A stretch of 64,000 nucleotides of DNA from Mycteria americana (Eukaryota > Chordata > Aves > Ciconiiformes > Ciconiidae): the NCBI RefSeq assembly GCF_035582795.1, contig NC_134396.1:30981683-31045682 (forward strand), read 5' to 3'. Under the pieces are notes generated by a model, which worked only from the letters and a program-made list of their open reading frames with translations, searched no databases and was not told the DNA's origin. Position 1 is the first letter of the stretch; every line of letters begins with the position of its first letter. Positions 24,801-35,786 of this stretch are shown here, in pieces. A program made the position numbers and the translations under genes.

Positions 24801-27800
24801 GGCAACAACAGAATCCTACTAACAATATATTATCTTCTATCCTAGCTACAAGAAATAAAGAATGAACATTACGATGTCAAAGTTACACAGGAGCAAGTCC
24901 AAAAACTACAGGGTTTTGGTTTGGTGTCCCCCCCCCCAGTGCAACCCAAACTACCTGCTTCAAAGTCCTCGAGCATAAAACCTTAACTGACAGGGCTCAT
25001 AGAAAGCAACCTCCTTGTGGTAAGACATGAAGAGGAAGCAGCAGTTACATGACCTCAAAAAAATTCAGTAGTGAAAGACCTGTGTTGCAGACAGCAGTGC
25101 AGGGAGAAACTGCACTCTCCTCCAAGTCACATAGAGGACTGTAACATACAAACCACTTCAGGAATTGTATATAAAACTATAAATTCCCTATACAAATAGA
25201 GGGGACATTTTTAATCTGAGTCTGTCATTCCGGTAAAAAAATTTGAGTGGCTGACCTATTAAAGGCTCCAATTATCAGGCTAGCAGCCACGCAACGTCTC
25301 CCGTGACAGTAGCTTTCTCCCCAGGTATGCTCTGGTCTCACTTTTGCAATCACCTAGCCAAACACTGCATCCTCTTGTTGCTTCTCGCCACCACAGGCTG
25401 TCATCAGTAAAGCCAGGACAAACGTACTGTACCTGGTCAAGACAAATGCTACTTCTCAGTATTCAGGGCAATCAAAGAAACGGCTCTACCAGTTACATGT
25501 GATGTACGTGTACTATGCCATGTAAGTCTGTCCTAGTATTCACCGGGAGGGAAGTGACTGCTGATGTCAGAGGTCTATGCGTGTTTAGAAAAATTTATAG
25601 ACCACTGGTGAAATCAGAAACCAGTTTCTGTCTCCTCTTGTGCTCATTTATTATTCTGTATTATGTCTTTCTCTATACACTAAACATTTTAAATTCTCAA
25701 ATCATACAACAGTATGTGTTACTTTTTACCAGAATAGTTGCTCCAGTCAGTATAAATAGGCATATTTTAACAATAAAGCTGTAAAAACTCGTTGTATTTT
25801 AAGTGTTGGCACTAAGGTGACCAATTTAAAATTCTCCTTCAAGGGGAAAAGAAAAAAATCTACAGTAATTACAGTGGTAAGAGAATGTTTAGAACATACC
25901 CCTAAAGAGACATCATAGTCTTCTGGGGTAAAAGGCTTATCTGTCAGGTCCTCAAAGAAATCTGCTAAGGAGTCCAGTGTTTCTTCAGCCAGTTTTTCGT
26001 AAGTGGTCTCATCTAAAGAGCTACAAATGACATACAAGCCCCACAATTAGGAGGAAAAACATGGAAGACAGTATTTTCCCTATAATAAAACCAGACCAAG
26101 ACCATGACCTTGGAGGAAACAGTAACCATGAAATGATCATCTAAAACAAGTAGTCATTTTTCTTAAGGTAACATAGGTAACAATCCACCTTATAAATAGT
26201 AGTAGAGATCTCTTAACTGAGGAATATGTACTTCTTTCCTCAGATATACTGACCCCTGTGTACTAAGAGGACAGAGTTAGGTTTCAAAATAAGGCATTTT
26301 CATAAAAGGACTTTGTGCAAGAATTACTTCGTTTTGAACTCTATGAATAGAGACAAGCATCTCCTATTTAGAAGCATATGTCATTTGACTCTAGGAAACT
26401 CGCTGTAGCTATAGGCAGTTTAGAAACATCAATATCACATGCTATGTCTACGTACAGCATTTGACTTCTCAACTGGAACTACCAACGCAGCCCGGTAATG
26501 AGACGTTATTTAAAGTGTGCTTATGAACTAATACATACAATTACCACCTTCTTCAGAGAGTCTCAAATCACCCTTGTAGCCATAGGGCTACAAGGCTTTA
26601 CGTAAGGCTTACAGCACTTGTGAGAGTGCTTCTGTTATCCTCTTTAAATAAGTAGAAAAAGTTAGTGGGAAGAGAGCCTAGAACAGTTTAATTAACCAAA
26701 TGTTAATTACATCACATACGTTTTTCCATCAATATCAGTGTCAACTTTTAACTGAGTGTGTGGGTGGGTATCTCTAGCAACAGCCAATTCAGTGAAATCA
26801 TTTCAGTTTTTGCTAATGCATATGGCAATACGGCAGTTACTATGAACTACGGTGACTCCATATCTTTCAGTTGATGATATAGAACAATTTTTTTTTAAAG
26901 TTTCTTGTTAGCCAGTTACTAAAATACACTCTATGCCACGTATGTGAGGGACACCACAGAAACACCTAGGGGCGTGGAGAACGGAAGGTCTTAGGATTAG
27001 GCAGGATTCATGTACTGGTTCAGGGTGCAGTTCAGGTACTTAATAGTAAGAGCCATTTTAGACATCTGCATAATCCTTCATTGGGCCTCCAACTGCTGCA
27101 TCAGCAGGGGAGAAGTCTCTGACAGGTACTGTGTCACATCCTCTCAGCGCAAGCAGACATTTCATGTACCCTGACATACATGAAATGGTGCTAGACACCT
27201 ATGAGTTATTTCCTAAGTGACTTCCCAAATTCACCCAAAATACTTTTTGCTAAAACTGTACTTTTCCTTTACATCATCATATCAACATTACATTTGTTTG
27301 ATAGTCTCACCATGTCTAGAAATTATTTTAAAATGCAGAGATGATATTTCCATATAAGTATCTCAAAATTTACCTTGTGTCATTGAGAGTTCCTGCCTTT
27401 CTTAAATTCATTAACCGAACAGTCTTGCTCTTCACCTCCGAAGCATATTGTAATTGCTATTGAAAGTAAGCATAAGTGAAATGGAATTAAAAGTTAAAAC
27501 ACGAAGAATTATAAATTACGTATTTGCTACATAAATTAAATAGATCCTTGAAGACCAAGTAAAACATTCATATTCTATATCACATGGCTCATATGAAAAG
27601 AATTATGCAGCTTTAATCCTTGGATGACTGAGGCAATCTAGAATATCCTTGTCTTCTGATACAAACTAATGGGAAAAAAAAGGAGAATTTTATATATAAG
27701 AATAGTGAACTAGGAAAGAAAAGAACTCTCTTCTTTTCTATTGCTCTACCACAGAACTACTGAGCAACTTCAGACAACTGGCTTAGGCCAAGATTTTCAC

Positions 27801-29470
27801 AAGTATCCACTACTCAGACACTTCATTATCAGCAACTTGAGTCCCTCTGTTAGAAGCCATGAATATATTCAACTGAAATAAATGGAAGCCCTGAATCCTC
27901 CTTACTTACAAAAGAGCTAACATCACACTTCACATTCCAGATCTCTTCTGTAAAACAAAGCTGTTTAATTTCTAATTTCTCTTCTGTTTTAAAAAAAAGC
28001 TTTAAAAAACAAATCAAAATTACAGAAAAGCTGTATCAACATACTGGCAATATAAGACAAAGGGAGCAAAATGGGCAACCCCTTTGAAGGGAAGCAATAC
28101 ATCAATATGGATAAAAATACAGTTGATCCCCTAGTCTAACACACTAGCAGAAGCACTTATGCTATCCACCAAGAAAGAAAGATTTCTTCTTAACCTGGTC
28201 TACGAAGGCATGTATTTCTGGATGAATGGTGAGACAGCATTCTTGATTGCTTTTTGTGTACTTGCACAAGGTTTTGAAAACTAACAGTAAGTTGAAAAGC
28301 AAATGACGTTTAAAAAGGAACTATGACAGCCCCTCTTCAAGCACATACAAGAGCAGAACACAAAAGCATCTCTCTCCATACAGTCTGACATCTATCCTCA
28401 GGCATTACAGATGAACTGGTCTGTTAGTCCAAAGCCATGACACCGACACGAAGGACAGAAAACAGCAAACTCCTTGTACCATCACAATGATATAAGTTGA
28501 CAAAACACACACAGATGCCCACATGCTTTTGACTGTACCTTTCAGCATTTAATACACACTTAGGATCAAAGGCTACAAGACCATAGCTACGTTCAGGTTC
28601 CGCCCAGACTGAGAGGCTGTAACTCTTAGCCTGCTCATACTCAAGTTACGACCTGAGGCTGCCAACGCGGTGCTAGCGCACAGTTGTTATCACCCCTCCC
28701 CGTACCAAACCCAGCGCTAAGGGCGGCTGGCACGCATCTTCTGCAACTGGAAAACGGTAGCAAACAAGGAAATAGCTTTGGGTACAGCAGAGGCTGGGTT
28801 CCCCGCTGGGCAGCCCGGGCCGCTGCCGCTCCTACAGCGTAGCACGGCCGTACTTGCAAGGGCTGCGAACCGCCGAGGCCACCAGCCCAGCACTTCTGCG
28901 CTCCTGTGTGTCCCGCGGGCGGAAGACCGAGCCCCGCTCTGGCGAGCACTGCTGCTCCCGGGGCGCCGCTCAGCCCTCGCACCGCGCTCGGCCCGGCCGC
29001 CTCAGAGCCGCTCGCACGGGGGCGGCGCGGCAGGGGAGCGGAGCGGCCTTCCCCCGGCCGGAGAGGGAGGACGCGCCCCGCTGCCGGCCGGCCCGCAGGG
29101 AGGCCCGGCGGGGGGCCTGGCTGGCCTCGCGGCCGCGGGCCTGGCAGGGGCCGGCCAGAGGCCCGCGGGCGACTGAGGAAACCCCGCCAGCCGCCCCTCC
29201 CTCCCCGCCCCGCAGGGTCCGGCCGCAGCGGGAGCCAGCCCGAGGCTGCCCCGCCCGCCCCCGGGCCGGGGCAGCGCTGCCGGCCCGCCTCCTCCCTCCC
29301 GCCGACGCAGGCCGCGCCTCGCCGCCCGCCCGCCTCACGCTCACCGTCCGGCCGCGGCCGGCGGCGGCCGCCCCCGCCAGCGGGGCGCCCCCGGGGCCTC
29401 CGCTCCGCCGCCGCGCCGCCGCCGCCCGCCGCGCGGCGCGCACCGCGCCGGCCGCCCCCGGCCTCCACAT
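18741..29470 (-). CDS. FXN: FXN, frataxin; complete five-exon coding region
   Basis: Frataxin is the small mitochondrial matrix protein that stimulates the NFS1-ISCU iron-sulfur cluster assembly complex. Five minus-strand exons (29345-29470, 27374-27456, 25900-26020, 22305-22402, 18741-18894) join in phase to 582 nt, or 193 residues; the human protein has 210. All introns are GT-AG. Visible family signatures: an acidic first helix ([18 protein letters not shown], then FFEDLTDKP), the first strands ([20 protein letters not shown]), the QIWLSS strand with the invariant Trp at residue 137, and [17 protein letters not shown]. Residues 1-69 are Arg/Ala-rich and weakly conserved, as expected of a cleaved mitochondrial presequence. 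Exons 3 and 4 are 121 and 98 nt, which I recall as the human sizes. Exon 2 is shorter. The gene lies 3' of PIP5K1B in the same orientation, as in mammals. Identity is near certain; exon 1 is the least certain exon. Confidence 0.97.
18895..22304 (-). other. FXN intron 4
   Basis: This 3.4-kb AT-rich intron has canonical GT-AG ends. I see no additional exon, no recognisable interspersed repeat and no RNA gene in it. Confidence 0.9.
22305..22402 (-). CDS. FXN: FXN exon 4: central beta-sheet strands
   Basis: The 98-nt exon has acceptor gtgttttaag (ending 22403) and donor gtaagt (starting 22304). It encodes residues 111-142: [32 protein letters not shown]. It contains the equivalents of human Gly130, Asn146 and Trp155, which are sheet-surface residues altered in Friedreich ataxia point mutations or needed for assembly-complex binding. 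It ends with AG of a Ser codon completed in exon 5. Confidence 0.98.
22403..25899 (-). other. FXN intron 3
   Basis: This 3.5-kb AT-rich intron has a GTATGT donor and an AAG acceptor. It contains only short homopolymers, such as a C-run near 24929. No convincing coding segment was seen on either strand. Confidence 0.9.
25900..26020 (-). CDS. FXN: FXN exon 3: acidic helix of frataxin
   Basis: The 121-nt exon lies between the acceptor tttgtag (ending 26021) and the donor gtatgt (starting 25899). It completes the Ser codon split from exon 2 and encodes residues 71-110: [40 protein letters not shown]. This is the first helix and its acidic ridge, the surface implicated in iron binding and in contact with the cluster-assembly complex. 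Differences from human, for example Phe for Tyr in [10 protein letters not shown], are conservative. Confidence 0.98.
26021..27373 (-). other. FXN intron 2
   Basis: This 1.35-kb intron has a GTAAAT donor and a TAG acceptor and is AT-rich. No embedded feature was recognised. Confidence 0.9.
27374..27456 (-). CDS. FXN: FXN exon 2
   Basis: The acceptor (tactttcaatag) ends at 27457 and the donor (gtaaat) starts at 27373. The 83-nt exon encodes 27 codons plus two bases and contains [14 protein letters not shown], which matches the human block around LMNLRKSGTL just before the folded domain. It is 15 nt shorter than the 98-nt human exon as I recall it, so the phase is kept and five codons are missing at its 5' side. 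The linker and presequence region is variable between vertebrates. Confidence 0.93.
27457..29344 (-). other. FXN intron 1; short, no GAA/TTC repeat
   Basis: The intron is 1.9 kb, with GTGAGC and TAG ends. It is far shorter than human intron 1, where the Friedreich GAA expansion lies. I saw no run of GAA or TTC triplets longer than a few units. The half next to exon 1 lies in the CpG island and the rest is AT-rich. Confidence 0.85.
29345..29470 (-). CDS. FXN: FXN exon 1 (coding part): start codon and mitochondrial presequence
   Basis: The ATG at 29470-29468 opens a 42-codon stretch beginning [15 protein letters not shown]. It is rich in Arg and Ala and lacks acidic residues, as a matrix-targeting peptide should be. 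Human frataxin also starts Met-Trp. The exon ends ACG before gtgagc (donor at 29344-29343), in phase 0, which matches the phase needed by exon 2. It sits in the middle of a CpG island. The start was chosen for the Met-Trp match, the lack of acidic residues and the good donor. Conservation here is too weak to prove the exon on sequence alone. Confidence 0.82.
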
Positions 29471-29518
29471 GCCGCCGCTGCTCGCTACGGAAGCGGCCGG
29501 GGAGGAGCCAGCCCGCCG

Positions 29519-29542
29519 CGGCGGCGGCGGCGGCGGCGGCGG
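29519..29542. repeat. CGG trinucleotide tract, eight perfect units, just upstream of the FXN ATG
   Basis: Eight perfect CGG units (CCG on the FXN sense strand) are followed by AGG and further CGG/CGC. The tract lies about 50 nt 5' of the FXN start codon, probably in the 5' leader or core promoter. Confidence 0.85.
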
Positions 29543-30575
29543 AGGCGGCGCGGCCGCTACCGCCCTCCGCCGGCGCCGCGGGGAGCAGCGCCGGACTAGG
29601 CCGCCTGGGGGCTGGTCTCGGCCAGCCGCCGGTGCGAGAGAGCGCGGCCGCGCCGCGGGCCTGTCAAGGCGGGGTCAGAGGCCCAGCGCCGGCGGAGGCG
29701 GGCGCGGAGCAGCCCCTCTCCCTGCCCCACCCCCGGTGGGCCCGAGCGGCAGAGCGCGTTCCGCTTCCCGGTCGGAGGCGGGCGGCGCAGGCGCGCCGGG
29801 TCCTTCCCGGGCCGTGGCGGCTGAGGGAACTGGCGAGGTGTTCCTGAGGGGCACCGGGCCTTCGGGCGGGCTGCGGACCAGCGGCCCCCGCCGCGGCCGT
29901 GCCCTTCGCTTGTGTCCGACAAGGTGTCCGGAGCCCCGGCGTGCGCACCCGCCGGGGGGGCGGGCGGCCAAGCCATGACCCAGCAGAAGGCGTTCCCGCC
30001 CTGTCGCACGGCCGCGTTGCGCCCCTGAAGGAGGAAACCAGAGTGTTTTCCCCCCACCTTCCCTGCTGACTTCAGCTGCAGTCCAGCCAGGCTAAATTAA
30101 ACCCAAATGTGTGCTACTGAGACAACGAAGCTGTCTTGGAGCCGAGTACGGTCTTTCCCCACGACGAGCCTTTTGCAGGAGGTGGTATTTTCCCCACCGG
30201 TCCAGTAGAGGGGGGTGTCCTTCCCCCGGCACACGCACCGTTCGACACAAACGTCGTGCAGCAAGGCTGTACTTGGGGAACGGAGGTGCTGGGTGCTTGG
30301 TTCAGACTTCTCTGCTTATTGGGGAGAACTTGGGGATCTCGAATCTGACTGGTATCGTAAAGACAAGTAGCTGCGGCGATCACTTGGTAACGTGACTGCT
30401 CCTGCTGCGCACCTTCACCTCAGCTACTATTCTCAGACCAGGGAATAATTGCTCCTGGGTGAGCCTCTGCAGGTACCTGTTCCGGCAAAGAGATCTTGCC
30501 GGGTAGATTACAAGGAGCTGGACCCTGGAAAGGACAGAAATTACAAGCAACACTACCCATCCCCCTTCACCGCTT

Positions 30576-30594
30576 AAAAAAAAAAAAAAAAAAA
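30576..30594 (+). repeat. A19 homopolymer
   Basis: An uninterrupted A run in the FXN-PIP5K1B intergenic region, without a recognisable retroposed gene upstream. Confidence 0.85.
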
Positions 30595-33500
30595 GCCCAG
30601 GCAGGGCAAAGGAAAGTTGCTATTTATTTCTACCTTGCAAGGACTAGTGACTGTAACATACAGGCAGCTTTTGCACACCACAGGTGCTGACAGCAGTCCA
30701 ATCTGAGCAGCCTGAGCTACAAAGCAAAATACTTTGACATTTAAAGCGTGTTGGAATCACAATCATTTCCTAAGCTGCATGGTAAGAATTCACTTCCTGT
30801 AGTGCTGTTCTACGGTTCCTGTCCTCTTCTCTGGCAAATTTTCAAAGTAGAGTATCTACAGCTTTTCCAGACCTCAGCAGTAATACAGAGGGATTCCCCC
30901 TTTCTTGACAATTTAGGATAAGAACTGTAGGACACACTGGCAGTACAGAGAGGGAGCAATGGGACAAGGACTAGGGCTAGTATCTTGGGTTCAAACTTTG
31001 CAACAGGCCAGTTGGACAATGGATTCACACCCCAAAACTGGAGTAGCTGCAACTCACTCAAAAAAGCTGTTGAGATTCCAATTCCCATTAACTGCAGTTA
31101 ATTAATTCTAGGTAACTGCACTGATGTGAGCAGCTAATATAGACCACTTGAGATACAGTCATCGGTTTGTCCAGAAGCTATTTGGGCTGTGTGAACACCT
31201 GAGTCCATGGAAAGGTACGTTATTACAGAATATAGCATCCACTCAGGGATCCATTCTAGGACAGTATTTTCTGTGACAGCAAATATTCTGACCTATTACC
31301 TCCTGTAGGTAAAATGTTACCTTGAGCCAATAAAGGGAAAATAAAGCACATCATTTATCACACCTGACATATGTTTGATAGCACTTCTGATGGTGTGCTT
31401 CAAAAAGCAGTGAAGAAAGAGAAGGCATTTATGTAGGTGACTGGCCAAGTTCCTACTGAGTTATTTAAATGCTGGTGATACCCTATTATTAATATGTGAG
31501 GATATCAAGAGTGTCAGCTAGACATCTTTTATTGTTACTTAAACTGAAAAAATAAAATAGGCTCACCAGGGAGATGAGAGATAAGAAATAATTCTGATGA
31601 AAAAGTTTCTTAAAAAAAACAATTTTCTGTGGGACCACAGACAAATTTCATTTCAGATCCTTCCATAGGACATGACTGCAAGATGCAACAGTTCCAAGTA
31701 AAATCATAAATATGTAATGCATACAAGTATTAAGAAGCTTACCACTGATTACTGTGTGATGCATTTTTACATTTCTAAAATTCTTGCTCAAGTAAGCAGC
31801 TGGCATCTTGCAATGCTTTAGGGAAAAAGTTGTCAAGTTTCTCACCAAGATTTGTATTACTTTTTTTTTTAAGCTGAAATTACTTTCTACCACATGAGGG
31901 GCAAAAACCCAGACAAGTTGAGTTGGCTGTGCAAATTTCAACTGAGACTTTGATGGCTGTTGTAGTTAGGGAGTTCTCTGTACCAAACCGTATTATCTAA
32001 CTTAGCCTCTTGTCTCTTTCCAGCAGAGTCCTGTGTGTTTCTTTGTTATCAGTGTCTTCCCTCAGACCTTGTAGGCGTCTGTGTTCTTGTTGCATTTTGT
32101 GAGGGAAGATTTTATACATCAAGCAGATACAAGATACTCTATAGTTCCTTGAAGACCAACCCACATTCTTATCACTTCTGGAAGAAAATATTTATATTTT
32201 TGCAGCTATAATGGTCCACATACTGAGATAAGGCCTGTAGGGAGAAATAACTTTTATCAGACCGCAGAATACATTAGTAAAGCAAACAATTCTGCTTTTA
32301 TGCCTTAGTGGGGAGAGGGGAAAGCAGCTGGAAGAATGGAGGAATGCCTGTTCTTTTATGTAGCATTTGACCTAGTAAAAGATGGTGCTTGTTTATATAC
32401 CTTGCCATTCCCATAAAAAGTGTCAGAAGGTATTTTCTGGTATTATCCAGGTAGTTCCACAGTGATTTTTCCTCTAATCATCTAAGGTCATATGCAAGTC
32501 CCAAGAGGAAATGTTAATCTCTTGTTTCTAAGTTAATGACAAATCAATGAATTAGTGTAGATTAAATATTTTCTCTGGTATTGGCAATCTCACTTACTAA
32601 ATCTTTTAAAAAATTGTCAACAATGTTCAAGTTAATGAACTTTACAGGACATTACTACCAGCAAGGATTGTTCACTCAACTTCAAAAGGGCCTGAGTTAG
32701 GGGTTGGCAATTTTAACAATGATTTCTTAATGGTTTTCATCTTGATCCTTGTCCCTTAGGTTAATGTTGTTCATACCACAGCACTTTGGTATCAATAGCT
32801 TTTTAACCTGATGTAAAATAATTGCGAAGCAGTTCCAGATGCAAAATAGCTGCAGGGTCAGGCCCCACGCCTTCAGTCTGGAAAGAGCTGATATCTTTTT
32901 TGTTGCAAGCAAATGCATGCACAACTGGAAATAGGTCAGCAAATGGCTTCTACGAGCAATAGGTGGAGTGCACTACTGATTACCCTTTTATCACTGTCTA
33001 GTGTTCAGGGTTTGGGAAAATAGCATTTTCCCAAATGAGTTATATGAAATGAAATTGCCTGAAGTATAAGCAAAGTCAACAAGAAGATGGATCTCAGGAC
33101 AGGTGTTAGTATTTTCAAACCATTGAATTCTAGTACAAGGACATGAAGTGTTGTTTTTTTTTTTTAAACTGAGGACAACTATTACACACTACCACCAAAG
33201 GCAAAACTCACCCTCTGAATGCCATATGATTAAGTCACAGGGTCAGATATACAAATTTGGAGTTACTCCCCACCTTTCTCTATGCAGGCATCAACCTATG
33301 CTTTTTCCTTCTGGGCAGCTTGCGGGGCCAGAGTATTCAGATACCACTGCACACAGATAGCCCACGTCCGTGACCCAGTTCTTCAGATTTTGCTCCCTGT
33401 GGTGAGTTCCATCTGTTAGACCTGGAGAAATAGACCAATACGTTACTTTAATACCCCAGGGAGTTGATTATGCCTTCTGTATATACTTTATTTTTACTTG

Positions 33501-33772
33501 ACATGCACTGCCTCATCAGCTTTATAGGTATGTTTAATAGCCATTACATTTTCATCAAAGTGCTACCAATGCATAATATCAGTGCAAGATGAAGAGAAAT
33601 TAAATACTTAGGCATGAAACATACACATCCTTACAAGCTCCTGTACTCTTTGATGTCTGAAGCTTTATACTATTTCACGCATTAGAGAAAGAAATGGGTT
33701 CCAAGTTGTTGATCATGAACATTACTTGGCTGTAATCCCTCTTCCCTCTCAGTAGAACCATGTAGTCACACC

Positions 33773-33791
33773 AAAAAAAAAAAAAAAAAAA
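33773..33791 (+). repeat. A19 homopolymer
   Basis: An uninterrupted A run followed by an A-rich stretch containing two gacaaaaa units. No transposable element body was recognised. Confidence 0.85.
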
Positions 33792-35064
33792 GGACAAAAA
33801 AAGACAAAAACATGTAAGTGCACATGCTTTGGAGAAGTTTTCCCAGTAGGCTCTACAGTCTATACAGGATTTCCTTTTGCAAGTATTAAATGACTGTTTT
33901 CATTTATAAATGACTGTATTAAAGGGATTGTACACAAAGGATGGCTCAGTCTCTGAATCGTTTAGTGTAGACATTCTGGTTTTGGACAGAATTGTTGCAG
34001 TTAAGTTGTATGCCCTCTGGGGTCTTCCTACGGACAAATGATTCAGACATTGCAGTCCGCTAGGTAACTGGGAAAAAAGTGACATGTATGTGCTTTATGA
34101 AGGTTAATCTGGTGCTTAAACTAAGAAATTTCATGTTTTTCCCCAAATAAGACTAATCAGAAATAACTACTGTGCATAGAGACACACTCTAAATATGCTA
34201 TACACTGTGTATGAAGGAGCAGACACTTCACATAGATGCAGAAAATGTTTTTGCTCACAGGGCATGCAGATTGGTCTCTTCCAGAGGAATGCTGCAGAAG
34301 AATTATCTTGCTGAGATTAAACAATCTAATTTTAAAGCCTGGAAAAGAGGTAATCATGAGACACAGGCTCTAAATTAAGCCAGAGACTCTACATACTTAG
34401 AGAAAAAAAAACCACCAACCTTTCCCTTTCTCTATTCTGTGCATAATTAAGGATTAATACCCTCCTCGTCAGAGTTATAGGATTACATAAAAGTAAAAAA
34501 AAACCAAACCCACACAGAAACCTTAAATGAAAAATTCTTCAGAGGTACAAAGCATAATTCTAGGAATTAAAGTGCCAAATTCTGGTTTTGCCAACCTAGC
34601 AGGTTTGCTACACTTACTCCTAGAAGAAATGTTATTACCAACAATTTTCATAAACTTTCAGTTGATACCTGTGTAGTTTTTAAATACACCACCACATCAA
34701 AGCACAAAGTCTTGGACTGATGGTCACTGGTGTTTGGGATTATCTCTCTGCTGGTAGGGAAATTAAGAAAACCAGAACAGTTTCTACAGTTATCTTAAAA
34801 TGATTGAGCATACTGAAAAACCTGAAATGCTTTTATGAAGCAATGCCTGTTGAGTATGTTCCTTTGCCTTTTCTGCTCTAATTTCAAGATTCCCCTCTTC
34901 ATTATAGAGCTGGTAGAAGATAAAGACAGATGCCATGTTATAGAGTGGTTGTCATATCTCTTGAGATCCCTCTCAAGACCATCTCATGAAGGCAGAGAAA
35001 TACCGTAAGTCCTGTACAGATCAAGAGCAGGTTGACAGCTATGATAGTCTTGAGAACAAAATAT

Positions 35065-35070
35065 TTTATT
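35065..35070 (-). terminator. PIP5K1B poly(A) signal AATAAA
   Basis: This canonical hexamer lies on the minus strand about 720 nt into the terminal exon, followed by a T/G-containing stretch. It is the first exact AATAAA I found downstream of the stop. Confidence 0.65.
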
Positions 35071-35660
35071 CATCAATAAAACTATAGTTTACAGTAGTAT
35101 TTACTAAATAAATTATATAATTTCTCTTTTACAAGAAATAAACTAAAATCAAAAATATTTCAAAGACAATATATGTACACAACATAAGGCCTTGTTATAA
35201 ATAACATCTTTTTCTCCTTTTTACCAACAGTGAAAATATCTTTATAGGCTCATTTTCATATAGTATGTGCAGAGGTTTACCTTAACTCTTGTATAACATC
35301 GATTCCAATTTCCACTGACGTGGACCTAAGTGATTAGAACGGAAGGGTCAAAACAAATGAAATTAATTTTATTCACCACTGTGCTTATTTTTAAATAGGT
35401 AAAGCAGATAATAGATTTTGCTTGTGCATAGTTACAGAATGCATGCAAATGAAACCACTAGAGAGCTGATAAGAAAATATCACTTTCAAGTCCAAAAAAG
35501 GTGATTGGCGATATAGTAGAAAGCAGCCTGAATACACAGTTCTTCACAGTTCAGCAAGCAACAGCAGATGATAGCAGTGTGTGGAATGTTTCACGTCATT
35601 TTTGCCAAGTCCATGAATCCTTTCTATGGTTCAAAAATCCTGACACTTCTTAGAAAAAGT

Positions 35661-35786
35661 TCAGTTGATTATTACTCTTTGTCTATCAGGCTCAGCAAAT
35701 TCCTCCTTCTTAAATGAGGAGTGCAGAAAGTGCTCTTCATTAACCACGGTCACTTCTCTGAGTTTTACTCTTCGTGTATTCTTCGT
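35661..35786 (-). CDS. Candidate alternative C-terminal reading frame in the PIP5K1B terminal exon
   Basis: In the phase entered after one base carried over from an upstream exon, the terminal exon is open for 41 codons to TGA at 35663-35661. The peptide has coding-like composition: it contains RRVKLREVTVVNEEHF and then SSFKKEEFAEPDRQ. The 61371-61526 exon ends with exactly one leftover base (G), so skipping the two intervening exons would enter this frame through a Val codon. I do not recognise the peptide. It could equally be a chance open frame in a 3' UTR. Confidence 0.35.
   Translation of the reverse strand, partial: TKNTRRVKLREVTVVNEEHFLHSSFKKEEFAEPDRQRVIIN

Larger units (their letters stand above)
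28790..30020. promoter_or_regulatory. CpG island covering the FXN promoter, exon 1 and early intron 1
   Basis: This is a sharp GC- and CpG-rich block in AT-rich surroundings, with many GCGG, CCGCC and CGCG words. The FXN start codon sits near its middle. Long open frames on both strands here lack stops only because of GC content and show no recognisable domain. Transcription start sites cannot be placed from the sequence. Confidence 0.88.
29471..35040. other. Intergenic region between the PIP5K1B 3' end and the FXN start
   Basis: The first 550 bp are CpG island. The rest is AT-rich. It holds a 19-A homopolymer at 30576-30594, another at 33773-33791, and small CpG clusters near 30130-30260 at the island shore. 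Open frames here are short, without recognised similarity, and I do not call genes. Confidence 0.75.

Noticed and set aside
27457-29344. Possible GAA/TTC array in FXN intron 1
   Set aside because: I looked specifically for it because of the human disease repeat and saw no run of these triplets beyond a few scattered units.
28641-29978. Long open frames (up to 374 codons) on both strands in the FXN CpG island
   Set aside because: Same compositional effect. Only the first 42 codons from the ATG at 29470 are supported, by phase, donor and the expected presequence.
30114-30395. Overlapping plus and minus open frames of about 90 codons at the CpG-island shore
   Set aside because: No homology recognised, no splice context, and both strands open because of local GC content.
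31648-31941. 97-codon minus-strand open frame
   Set aside because: Composition resembles AT-rich random translation, with no motif and no exon signals at either end.
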